The notes beneath the pieces were generated by a model, which was given only the letters and a program-made list of their open reading frames with translations, was not told the origin of the DNA and made no database searches. From contig CACGDZ010000001.1 in the NCBI GenBank assembly GCA_902571955.1, forward strand, positions 1-64,000: a stretch of DNA of 64,000 nucleotides, read 5' to 3'. Positions 57,477 through 64,000 of this stretch are shown piece after piece. The stretch's first letter is position 1. The number at the start of each line of letters is the position of its first letter. Source of the stretch: an uncultured Pelagibacteraceae bacterium. Lineage in GTDB: Bacteria > Pseudomonadota > Alphaproteobacteria > Pelagibacterales > Pelagibacteraceae. The position numbers and the translations under genes are program-made.

Positions 57477-58214
57477 ATGAGTATAAATACAACTCTAAAT
57501 TATTCTCCTAATTTTGATAAAAAAAAAAGAAAATTTAAACAAATTAAATTTATTATTTTTCACTATACTGGAATGAAAAGTGAAAAGGATGCAATTCAAC
57601 GTCTTACTAATATTAAATCAAAAGTTAGCAGTCATTATTTAATAAAAAATAATGGAGAGATTGTAACTTTAGTGCCAGAACTTTACGTAAGTTGGCATGC
57701 TGGAATATCATCTTGGCAAAATTATAATTTTATTAATAAACATTCGATTGGTATAGAAATAAGTAATCCAGGGCACAATAATAAATATAAAAAATTTTCA
57801 AAAAAACAAATTCACTCATTATTAAAACTTAGTAAATATTTAATTAAAAAATATAAAATTAAAATTAAATTTGTTTTAGGACATTCTGATATTGCTCCTT
57901 ATAGAAAAAAAGATCCTGGTGAAAAGTTTCCCTGGAAATATTTATCAAAAAGTAAAGTTGGTTTATGGCATAATTTAAATGAAAAAAAACTCTTCAAAAC
58001 AAAAGAAATAAAAGTTGATAAATATGACAAAATTGATTTTCTTAAAAATTTACGTAAAATTGGTTATTCAATAGAGTTAAATAAATACAAAAATAAAAAT
58101 ATTAAATTACTTACAAAAGCTTTCCAAAGAAGATTTAGACAGGATTTGGTTAATGGAATAATTGATAAAGAATGTTTATTGATAAGTAAAAATCTTGCTA
58201 AAAATCTAAAATAA
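57477..58214 (+). CDS. amiD: N-acetylmuramoyl-L-alanine amidase (AmiD/AmpD type)
   Basis: It cleaves the bond between MurNAc and the peptide stem. The 245-residue amidase_2 protein has the zinc ligands in FIIFHYTGM, VSWHAGIS and VLGHSDIAPYRKKDPGE, the last with the catalytic Lys/Asp region. After residue 185 a small domain (IDFLKNLRKIGYSIE and KLLTKAFQRRFRQDLVNGII) resembles a peptidoglycan-binding fold. No signal peptide is obvious, so a cytoplasmic AmpD-like recycling role is possible. I chose the ATG at 57477 rather than a TTG at 57465. Confidence 0.88.
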   Translation: MSINTTLNYSPNFDKKKRKFKQIKFIIFHYTGMKSEKDAIQRLTNIKSKVSSHYLIKNNGEIVTLVPELYVSWHAGISSWQNYNFINKHSIGIEISNPGHNNKYKKFSKKQIHSLLKLSKYLIKKYKIKIKFVLGHSDIAPYRKKDPGEKFPWKYLSKSKVGLWHNLNEKKLFKTKEIKVDKYDKIDFLKNLRKIGYSIELNKYKNKNIKLLTKAFQRRFRQDLVNGIIDKECLLISKNLAKNLK

Positions 58215-58220
58215 TTTTCC

Positions 58221-58248
58221 TTGAAAATTTTAAGTTAAGTAATAAATT
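58221..58248 (+). promoter_or_regulatory. putative promoter of the RNase P RNA gene
   Basis: TTGAAA (58221-58226), a 16-base spacer and TAAATT (58243-58248) would start transcription close to 58254, which is where the pairing 5' strand of the RNase P RNA begins. The agreement of the two supports the call. Confidence 0.45.
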
Positions 58249-58253
58249 GATAA

Positions 58254-58610
58254 TGCCAGATAAATGACTTATCGCTTTAAGTTTTCTTAAAGAGGAAAGT
58301 CCGGGCTCTACGAGGACACAGTGCCAGGTAATACCTGGCGGGGGAAACCCTAGGGACAGTGCCACAGAAAATAAACCGCCATAACATGGCAAGGGTGAAA
58401 AGGTGTGGTAAGAGCACACCGGTTCTATTGGTAACAATGAACGCTGGAAAACCCCACTGGGAGCAAGACTAAGTAGAGATGACATTGTTGAAAAACTAAA
58501 AGCCGTCCTTGGCTAGTCATCAGGGTTAGTTGCTTGAGCTTAAGAGTGATCTTAAGCCTAGACAAATGATAAGTTTAAATGACAGAACCCGGCTTATAGT
58601 TTATCTGGCA
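58254..58610 (+). ncRNA. rnpB: RNase P RNA (bacterial class A)
   Basis: The catalytic RNA that trims tRNA 5' ends. Recognisable core elements in order are GAGGAAAGTCCGGGCTC near 58291, ACAGAAAATAAACCGCC near 58364, and AAGGGTGAAAAGGTG near 58391. They are followed by the GGTAAGAGCACACC segment, GACAAATGAT near 58561, and GACAGAACCCGGCTTA near 58581. The outer helix P1 pairs 58254-58264 with 58600-58610 over 11 bases, which sets the ends. About 357 bases is a usual size. The gene follows the amidase by 39 bases. An antisense frame at 58198-58485 is not a gene. Confidence 0.95.
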
Positions 58611-58796
58611 AACTTATTCTTAGCATAATATTTTTTATTACATAAATGTTCTTGTTTAGATTCAATGTTAAGTCATTTATGTTCTTTTTTTTCACTTATT
58701 TATTTAAAATCAATAATCATTAAAAAATACTCTTCTAATTAACGCTAGTATAAAAAAGACCAATATGTATGAGGAAAATTGGCCCAGATTCAGGGT

Positions 58797-58825
58797 TTGA
58801 CTATTATTTTAAATACCCATATATT
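58797..58825 (+). promoter_or_regulatory. putative promoter of mraZ-ftsZ
   Basis: TTGACT (58797-58802), a 17-base spacer and TATATT (58820-58825) form the best sigma70-like pair in the gap. A GATTC (GANTC) site ends 5 bases before the -35. Transcription would start about 35 bases before the mraZ ATG. Confidence 0.6.
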
Positions 58826-58840
58826 CCCATGTATTCCCAA
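58814..58840 (-). promoter_or_regulatory. three MraZ-type operator boxes
   Basis: CCCA occurs at 58816-58819, 58826-58829 and 58836-58839, each preceded by AT(A/T), exactly 10 bases apart. On the minus strand they read TGGGA, TGGGA, TGGGT. MraZ is known to bind three TGGG-containing direct repeats at helical-turn spacing upstream of its own gene. The boxes overlap the -10 hexamer, as expected for repression. Confidence 0.68.
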
Positions 58841-58867
58841 ATATGGAATTTAAATATTTAAAAATAT

Positions 58868-59326
58868 ATGTTTTTATCAACTTACGAGAACAAGTTAGAC
58901 AAAAAAGGGAGAGTGTCTGTGCCTGCTAGTTTTAGGTCATATTTATCTAACTTAGGTTACAATGGAGTTATTTGTTATCCATCATTTAATAATTCTTCAA
59001 TAGAAGCATGTTCTCAGGATAGAATTGAAAAAATTTCTTCAGCAATTGATTCTTTAAACCCTTTTGATGAAAAAAGAGATTATTTTGCTACTTCAATATT
59101 AGCAGAAAGTATAAATTTACAGTTTGATAGTGAAGGTAGAATTTCACTTACAACAAAATTACTAAAACATGCAAAAATAAAAAATAGCATGTTGTTTGTT
59201 GGTCAAGGACAAACCTTTCAAATTTGGGAACCAACTTTATTTGATAAATTTAAGATAAGAGCAAGAAAAAAGGCAAATATAAATCGAGCCAATCTTAAAT
59301 GGGAGCTTCAACAAAACAAACAATAG
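58868..59326 (+). CDS. mraZ: division/cell wall cluster transcriptional regulator MraZ
   Basis: MraZ is a ring-forming AbrB-fold DNA-binding protein that represses its own division cluster. The 152-residue protein has the two MraZ repeats. The first is LSTYENKLDKKGRVSVPASF with the DxxGR DNA-contact motif. The second is NLQFDSEGRISLTTKLLKHA, followed by MLFVGQGQTFQIWEP. It is preceded by three TGGG boxes over its promoter. ftsZ follows after 10 bases, which is unusual: rsmH (mraW) normally comes next. Confidence 0.95.
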   Translation: MFLSTYENKLDKKGRVSVPASFRSYLSNLGYNGVICYPSFNNSSIEACSQDRIEKISSAIDSLNPFDEKRDYFATSILAESINLQFDSEGRISLTTKLLKHAKIKNSMLFVGQGQTFQIWEPTLFDKFKIRARKKANINRANLKWELQQNKQ

Positions 59327-59336
59327 GGGATAAAAG

Positions 59337-60821
59337 ATGACAATAAACTTTAAAGCACCAGAGATAAAAGAGTTACAACCACGACTATTAGTATTAGGTG
59401 TAGGTGGAGCAGGTGGAAATGCAATTAACGAAATGATAGAAAATAATCTACAGGGAGTTGAATTTATTGCAGTAAATACTGATGCTCAAGACCTGAAGCT
59501 TAGCAAAGCAAAAACAAGAATTCAAATTGGTTTGAATTTAACAAAAGGTTTAGGCGCAGGTGCAAAACTTGATATTGGACAAGCTGCAGCTGACGAATCT
59601 TTAAACGAAATTGTAAACACACTTCAAGGTGCAAACATGGTTTTTATTGCAGCCGGCATGGGTGGTGGAACAGGTACTGGAGCCGCTCATGTAATCGCAA
59701 GAGCTGCTAAAGAATTAAATATATTGACTGTAGGCGTTGTGACTCTTCCGTTTTTATATGAAGGCCCCTCTAGAATGAGAAGAGCACAACAGGGCTTAGA
59801 AGAGTTAAGAAAACATGTTGATACAATAATTGTTATTCCTAACCAAAACTTATTTAAAATAGCTAACGAACAGACAACTTTTGAGGAGTCATTTAATCTT
59901 TCAAATAATGTTTTGATGCACGGTGTTCAAAGTATAACTGATTTGATGGTTAGACCTGGTTTAATTAATTTAGATTTTGCTGATGTTGAAACTGTTATGG
60001 CAGCAATGGGTAAAGCTATGATGGGAACAGGAGAAGCTGAAGGAGAAGGTAGAGCCTTAAAAGCTGCAGAAATGGCAATTAGCAATCCATTAATAGATGA
60101 CTATACTTTAAAAGGTGCAAAAGGTTTATTAGTAAATATTACTGGCGGCAAAGATCTAAAACTTTTTGAAGTTGATGAAGCTGTAAATAAAGTTAGAGCA
60201 GAAGTGGATCCAGAGGCAGAATTAATCATTGGCGCTATCACTGATACAGAATTAGATGGAAAAATGAGAGTTTCGATTGTTGCTACTTCTTTAGACGGTC
60301 AGCAGCCTGAGTCGAAATCAGTAGTTAATATGGTTCATCGAATTCAAAACCGTAACCCTGGTTATTCTGATTTTTCAAACATGGGATCATCTCAATCTTT
60401 CAATTTTTCAAATTCGATATCATCAAATCCAATTACACATGGTGCTAATGCTTTAAAACTTGAAAATGAGGTCACCCAAGATCAAAAAATCGAAAGTTCT
60501 CAAAATCAAATGTTGAATGAGGAAATTGTTGAAAACAATAGTGTAGAAAGCGAAAGTATAGTTGAAGATAATACATTTAATGAAATAGAAAAATCTTTTA
60601 CACAAGAAGCTATGGAAACAACTCACGAAGAAACCCAAAAGATGAATATTGAGACAGAAGTTTCTAACGATTTAAAAGAATTTGGGGTTGATTCTGATGC
60701 ACCAGATTTATTCAGTTCAGAAACTGAAAGCTCAAGTTCAGATGAACTTTTATCTTCTGACCAAGAGGAAGAAGAAGATGATCTTGAAATACCAGCATTT
60801 TTAAGAAGACAAAAAAATTAA
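59337..60821 (+). CDS. ftsZ: cell division GTPase FtsZ
   Basis: FtsZ forms the cytokinetic ring. The 494-residue protein has [16 protein letters not shown], the tubulin signature [17 protein letters not shown] and the T7 loop region [16 protein letters not shown]. After a variable acidic linker of about 150 residues (from about 335), the conserved C-terminal peptide [12 protein letters not shown] binds FtsA and other anchors. GGGG about 6 bases before the ATG is a fair Shine-Dalgarno. It lies second in the cluster, between mraZ and rsmH, instead of at the distal end after ftsA. Confidence 0.98.
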   Translation: MTINFKAPEIKELQPRLLVLGVGGAGGNAINEMIENNLQGVEFIAVNTDAQDLKLSKAKTRIQIGLNLTKGLGAGAKLDIGQAAADESLNEIVNTLQGANMVFIAAGMGGGTGTGAAHVIARAAKELNILTVGVVTLPFLYEGPSRMRRAQQGLEELRKHVDTIIVIPNQNLFKIANEQTTFEESFNLSNNVLMHGVQSITDLMVRPGLINLDFADVETVMAAMGKAMMGTGEAEGEGRALKAAEMAISNPLIDDYTLKGAKGLLVNITGGKDLKLFEVDEAVNKVRAEVDPEAELIIGAITDTELDGKMRVSIVATSLDGQQPESKSVVNMVHRIQNRNPGYSDFSNMGSSQSFNFSNSISSNPITHGANALKLENEVTQDQKIESSQNQMLNEEIVENNSVESESIVEDNTFNEIEKSFTQEAMETTHEETQKMNIETEVSNDLKEFGVDSDAPDLFSSETESSSSDELLSSDQEEEEDDLEIPAFLRRQKN

Positions 60822-60839
60822 TGGTCTTCAAAGAAATAA

Positions 60840-61850
60840 ATGGACGCCACCATTGTACCGAAAATGCAAAAGCATTATCCGGTGCTGCTAAAAGAAATTA
60901 TTAGCGTTATTTCCCCTCAACATGGTGGCACATTTATTGATTGCACCTTTGGTCAAGGTGGTTACACAAAAAAAATTCTAGATTTTAAAAATACGAATGT
61001 AATAGCTCTTGATAGAGATAATGAGAGTGAAAAAATTGCTGCTCAATTAAAAGAAAACTTTGAAGATAGATTTATTTTTAAAAATATTAAATTTAGCCAG
61101 TTAAGTAATTTAAAGCTAAAAAATGAAAACATAAGAGGAGTGGTTTTTGATCTTGGTTATTCCTATACTCAAATAAAAGATCCTCAAAAGGGATTATCTT
61201 TTGATGCTAATGGTAAACTAAATATGAAGCTGGGATTAAACAGTTATTCAGCAGAAGATGCAATCAATAAACTTGATGAAAAAGAATTAGAAAAAATATT
61301 TAAATTTTTTGGTGACGAAAAAGAGGCAAAATATATTTCACGAAATATCATAAAAGAGAGATCAAAAAATAAAATTGATACTCAATCTTTAGTTGAAATT
61401 ATTGATAAATCAAAAAAAAGAAAAAATTTTAAAGTTCATAATGCAACCAAAGTTTTTCAGGCACTTAGAATATTTGTAAATAAAGAAGTAAGCGAATTAA
61501 TTAATGGACTAATTAATGCCACTAAAGTTTTAAAAAAAGGAGGTGTTATAGGTGTAGTTACATTTCATTCTTTAGAGGATAAAATAGTGAAATATTTTTT
61601 TAAAAGTCTCTCTGAAAATAAAAGCGTTTCACGTTATAGTCCTGTTGTAAAACAAGCAGATACATTATTTAATTTGATACACAAAAAACCAATAATTCCC
61701 TCAGAGGAAGAAGTAAGCGAAAATCCATCATCTAGATCTGCTAAATTTAGATATGCAATTAAAAAAACAGATTTTTATAATTTTGATACAGATATAAAAG
61801 AGCAATTTAGAAATTATATTGAAATTGAAAATTATGGAGACAAACTGTGA
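60840..61850 (+). CDS. rsmH: 16S rRNA (cytosine(1402)-N4)-methyltransferase
   Basis: RsmH (MraW) methylates C1402 in the ribosomal P site. The 336-residue protein has [13 protein letters not shown] and [16 protein letters not shown] (SAM motif). It also has [30 protein letters not shown] and [16 protein letters not shown], then a C-terminal [11 protein letters not shown] block. All are diagnostic. The ATG at 60840 gives 8 residues before MQKHYPV; the ATG at 60864 is an equally good start. It overlaps ftsL by 4 bases. Confidence 0.96.
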   Translation: MDATIVPKMQKHYPVLLKEIISVISPQHGGTFIDCTFGQGGYTKKILDFKNTNVIALDRDNESEKIAAQLKENFEDRFIFKNIKFSQLSNLKLKNENIRGVVFDLGYSYTQIKDPQKGLSFDANGKLNMKLGLNSYSAEDAINKLDEKELEKIFKFFGDEKEAKYISRNIIKERSKNKIDTQSLVEIIDKSKKRKNFKVHNATKVFQALRIFVNKEVSELINGLINATKVLKKGGVIGVVTFHSLEDKIVKYFFKSLSENKSVSRYSPVVKQADTLFNLIHKKPIIPSEEEVSENPSSRSAKFRYAIKKTDFYNFDTDIKEQFRNYIEIENYGDKL

Positions 61851-62152
61851 AAAAGTTTACTTTAGCTCTAGTGATTTTTTTCTTAGTCCTATCAACTGCA
61901 ATAATAAAAAATACCACTAAACAAATTGAAGATGAAATATTTGCAGTAAAAGAGAATATTAGAGTTTTAAATTCTGAATTTGAAAATGTATCCTTAGAGT
62001 ATGATTATTTAAGTTCTGCAGAAAGATTACTTGATTATCAATCACAGTATTTTGAGGATGAGTTAATTCAAAAAAATATAAACAACATAAAAATCTTTGT
62101 TATTTCAGATGACATAAATAAAATCCAAAATTTTAAAATTATTAAAGAGTAA
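61847..62152 (+). CDS. ftsL: cell division protein FtsL-like
   Basis: A 101-residue bitopic membrane protein. It has a short cytoplasmic start, one helix ([17 protein letters not shown]), then a periplasmic coiled coil ([16 protein letters not shown] to [10 protein letters not shown]) ending in a divergent tail. This layout, and the place between rsmH and ftsI, identify FtsL, which joins FtsB and FtsQ to activate septal wall synthesis. Sequence conservation is low, as always for FtsL. It begins at GTG (61847) overlapping the rsmH TGA and shares one base with ftsI (TAATG). Confidence 0.85.
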   Translation: MKKFTLALVIFFLVLSTAIIKNTTKQIEDEIFAVKENIRVLNSEFENVSLEYDYLSSAERLLDYQSQYFEDELIQKNINNIKIFVISDDINKIQNFKIIKE

Positions 62153-63843
62153 TGGCTAATAATAAATCGAAATTAATAATAGAAGACTATAAAAGTGAAT
62201 TTACATTTAAGAAAAAAGAGAATGGGCTAAATATTCATTTTAATCGTGTAGCTTTTATTTTCTTTGTTTTTTTTATTATCTATTTGATTTACACAATACA
62301 CCTCGTTCACCTAGGTTTACGAAAGAGTAAGTTAGAAAAAATAAATAATCTTCCTACATTTAAAAATCAGCTATATCGAGCAGACATCATAGATATTAAT
62401 GGAAATTATTTAGCTAAGACAGTTAAATCGATTGATATTGGTTTAAAAACTTCAGATATAATCAATGAAAAAAAATTACTTTTAAGTTTAAACATTATTT
62501 TTCCTAATAAAAATTTTGATGAAATTAAAAAAAAAATAAAAACTAAAAAATTTTTTTATTTAGAGAAGAAAATTTCAGAGGAAAATTATGAAAAAATAAT
62601 GAAATTAGGTGACAAATCTTTAGTTCCAGAGGAAAGAGTTTTAAGGATGTATCCACAAAAAAATCTTTTTAGTCATGTTTTGGGTCAGATAGATGATGAT
62701 AATAATGGTATCTCTGGATTAGAAAAATCGTTAAATGATGAACTCAGAAAATCTAAAGAGTCAATTAAACTTACATTAGATAAAGATATTCAATTTTTAA
62801 TTAGAAAAGAATTAATTAAATATCAGGAAATTTTTAAAAGCAAAGGTAGTGCAGCTATTTTAATGGATGTAAATAATGGCAATATTTTATCATTAGTTTC
62901 TTTGCCAGATTTCAATCCAAATGAAAGACAAAATATTACAGATGTAAATTACATTAACAGGGTAACTAAAGGAACATATGAACTTGGGTCTGTATTTAAA
63001 GCATTTACTTTTGCTAGCGCCTTAAATGAAAAAGTAATTAAACCAGAGACTGAATTTTTAGATTTACCCAAATCAATTAAATGTGACAAATACAGAATAG
63101 GTGAGTACGACAATGAAATACCATCAGATTTAACTGCAGAGCAAATTTTAGTTAGATCTGGTAATATAGGATCAGTAAAAATTGCACAAAAAATTGGCTC
63201 AGAAAAATTTAAATTATTTTTAGAAAAAATTGGCGTTTTAAGTGATATTGATTTTGATATTGAAGAAGTTGCTCCTCAAAAAAATTATGATTTTGGAAAA
63301 TGCAGATTGGCTACAGCTTCTTTTGGACATGGAATAGCAACTACAATTCTTCAATTAGCAAAAGGATATTCTGTTTTATCAAATGGCGGTTATGAAATTA
63401 AGCCAACATTAATTTATAAAGAAAAAAATTTTAATAAAAAAAATGTAAGAATATTGAACAGAGGTATTTCAGAACAAGTTGTTAGTGCGTTAAGAAAAAT
63501 TGTAAATACTGAAGAAGGGACAGCTAAATTTGCAGATATTCAAAATTATGAAATTGGTGGAAAAACAGGAACCGCTGATCAACCTGAAGGAGGAGCATAT
63601 TCTGAGGCAAAAATAAATACTTTTGCTTCCATTTTTCCCACATCAAATCCACAATTTGTTTTTGTTGTAATGTTAGATACTCCAAAAAAATCTAAAGATT
63701 ATTATTATAAGTATAGACATCGAGAAGGAGGGTGGAAGGGTACACTTTATAATACTGCCGGCTGGACCTCAGTAGAGGTAGCTGGGCAAGTCATAGATAA
63801 AATTGGGCCTATTTTAGCCACAAAATATATAGAGGTTAATTAA
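62152..63843 (+). CDS. ftsI: septal peptidoglycan transpeptidase FtsI (PBP3)
   Basis: FtsI cross-links septal peptidoglycan. The 563-residue class B penicillin-binding protein has one membrane helix near residues 31-50. A non-catalytic domain follows (RADIIDINGNYLAKTV and RVLRMYPQKNLFSHVLGQID). The transpeptidase motifs are SxxK in GSVFKAFTF near residue 281, SGN in VRSGNIGSVK near 337, and KTG in GGKTGTADQPEG near 477. It lies between ftsL (one-base overlap) and murE (2-base gap). Confidence 0.96.
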   Translation: MANNKSKLIIEDYKSEFTFKKKENGLNIHFNRVAFIFFVFFIIYLIYTIHLVHLGLRKSKLEKINNLPTFKNQLYRADIIDINGNYLAKTVKSIDIGLKTSDIINEKKLLLSLNIIFPNKNFDEIKKKIKTKKFFYLEKKISEENYEKIMKLGDKSLVPEERVLRMYPQKNLFSHVLGQIDDDNNGISGLEKSLNDELRKSKESIKLTLDKDIQFLIRKELIKYQEIFKSKGSAAILMDVNNGNILSLVSLPDFNPNERQNITDVNYINRVTKGTYELGSVFKAFTFASALNEKVIKPETEFLDLPKSIKCDKYRIGEYDNEIPSDLTAEQILVRSGNIGSVKIAQKIGSEKFKLFLEKIGVLSDIDFDIEEVAPQKNYDFGKCRLATASFGHGIATTILQLAKGYSVLSNGGYEIKPTLIYKEKNFNKKNVRILNRGISEQVVSALRKIVNTEEGTAKFADIQNYEIGGKTGTADQPEGGAYSEAKINTFASIFPTSNPQFVFVVMLDTPKKSKDYYYKYRHREGGWKGTLYNTAGWTSVEVAGQVIDKIGPILATKYIEVN

Positions 63844-63845
63844 TT

Positions 63846-64000
63846 ATGCTTCTAGGAAATTACTTCCATAACATAAATAAAAATTACAAAAATTTTTCTT
63901 TTTCAGGAATTTCTTTTGATACAAAAAGTATTAAAAAAAATAATATTTTTTTTGCAATCAAAGGAAATACTATTGATGGTAATAAATTTATTCCTAAAGC
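63846..64000 (+). CDS. murE: UDP-MurNAc-tripeptide synthetase MurE, 5' part (cut by window edge)
   Basis: Only the first 51 codons are in the window. The translated start contains SGISFDTKSIKKNNIFFAIK followed by GNTIDGNKFIPKA. This matches the N-terminal UDP-MurNAc-binding domain of MurE (D-S/T-R/K-x-(V/I)-xxGxxFxAxxG...DGxxFI). Position directly after ftsI supports it over MurF, whose gene usually follows murE. The ATG at 63846 lies 2 bases after the ftsI stop. Nothing can be said of the catalytic domains. Confidence 0.85.
   Translation, partial: MLLGNYFHNINKNYKNFSFSGISFDTKSIKKNNIFFAIKGNTIDGNKFIPK

Larger units (their letters stand above)
58611..58867. promoter_or_regulatory. regulatory gap upstream of the mraZ-ftsZ cluster
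   Basis: At 257 bases this is the longest gap in the window. It holds two GANTC sites (58659-58663 and 58787-58791), the mraZ promoter and three MraZ-type boxes. No hairpin terminator for rnpB and no small open frame of interest were seen in the left part. Confidence 0.6.

Noticed and set aside
55976-57480. Factor-independent terminators after the tRNA and mla genes
   Set aside because: T-rich runs are frequent in this AT-rich sequence, and I saw no G+C-containing hairpin directly before one.
58198-58485. A 95-codon minus-strand frame across the RNase P RNA gene
   Set aside because: It is antisense to conserved RNase P RNA core elements, so the open frame is a by-product of the structured, more G+C-rich RNA sequence.

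Overview
This window comes from a free-living alphaproteobacterium of the SAR11 clade (Pelagibacterales, Candidatus Pelagibacter-like). The evidence is a visibly AT-rich genome (about 30% G+C by eye), very short or negative intergenic spacers, Lys/Asn/Ile-rich proteins, a split b/b' ATP synthase F0 operon, a CcrM methylase beside RNase HII, and a carotenoid/retinal operon of the proteorhodopsin type. No gap between genes exceeds 300 bases. No transposase, integrase, CRISPR array or phage gene was seen.

Layout. (1) 98-10156, minus strand: one co-directional run dciA - dsbA-like - smc - atpI - atpB - atpE - b' - b - crtI - crtB - crtY - blh. It joins chromosome maintenance, the proton channel of ATP synthase and beta-carotene/retinal synthesis; blh is apparently cut short by an in-frame TAG. 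(2) 10157-14733: mutY and a flavin monooxygenase (plus) facing ccrM, rnhB and a uracil-DNA glycosylase-like gene (minus). Three GANTC sites lie just upstream of ccrM. (3) 14745-24702: TPR protein, ispE, tRNA-Gln, CCA-adding enzyme, greA, hemF, trmL, the cytochrome bc1 operon petABC, ychF, pth. (4) 24744-31678: rplY, prs, pgeF, a MidA/NDUFAF7-type methyltransferase, lgt, a small coiled-coil protein, then a MarR / OmpR-type regulator / histidine kinase set that resembles PetP-PetR. (5) 31751-42222: ilvE, pgsA, uvrC, folB, a pteridine-reductase-like SDR, uvrB, an aspartate aminotransferase, two NAD(P)-binding oxidoreductases, trxB.

(6) 42244-47103 is the most accessory-looking part: an ELM1-like protein, a 2OG-Fe(II) oxygenase and a glycosyltransferase; then a detached second copy of the last 84 codons of carB; then an Anbu proteasome-type protease and a circularly permuted ATP-grasp gene that ends 2 bases from the intact carB. 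The Anbu/ATP-grasp pair is thus bracketed by direct repeats of the carB 3' end, and two usual Anbu partners (alpha-E and transglutaminase-like) are absent from the locus. (7) 47104-57377: carB, carA, a YqeY protein, dnaG, rpoD, tRNA-Val(GAC) with an unusual elbow, tRNA-Ile2(CAT), mlaC, mlaA. (8) 57477-64000: amidase, RNase P RNA, and the division cluster mraZ - ftsZ - rsmH - ftsL - ftsI - murE (cut by the window edge), preceded by a promoter overlapping three 10-bp-spaced MraZ-type boxes with a GANTC site beside its -35.

How the parts connect: ispE feeds isoprenoid precursors to the crt genes, whose retinal would serve a proteorhodopsin (not in the window). Proton motive force from rhodopsin and from PetABC is used by the F0 sector encoded here. 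CcrM and MraZ sites upstream of ccrM and mraZ-ftsZ suggest cell-cycle control. Part 1 functions rest on recognised motifs and synteny; regulatory claims are inference.
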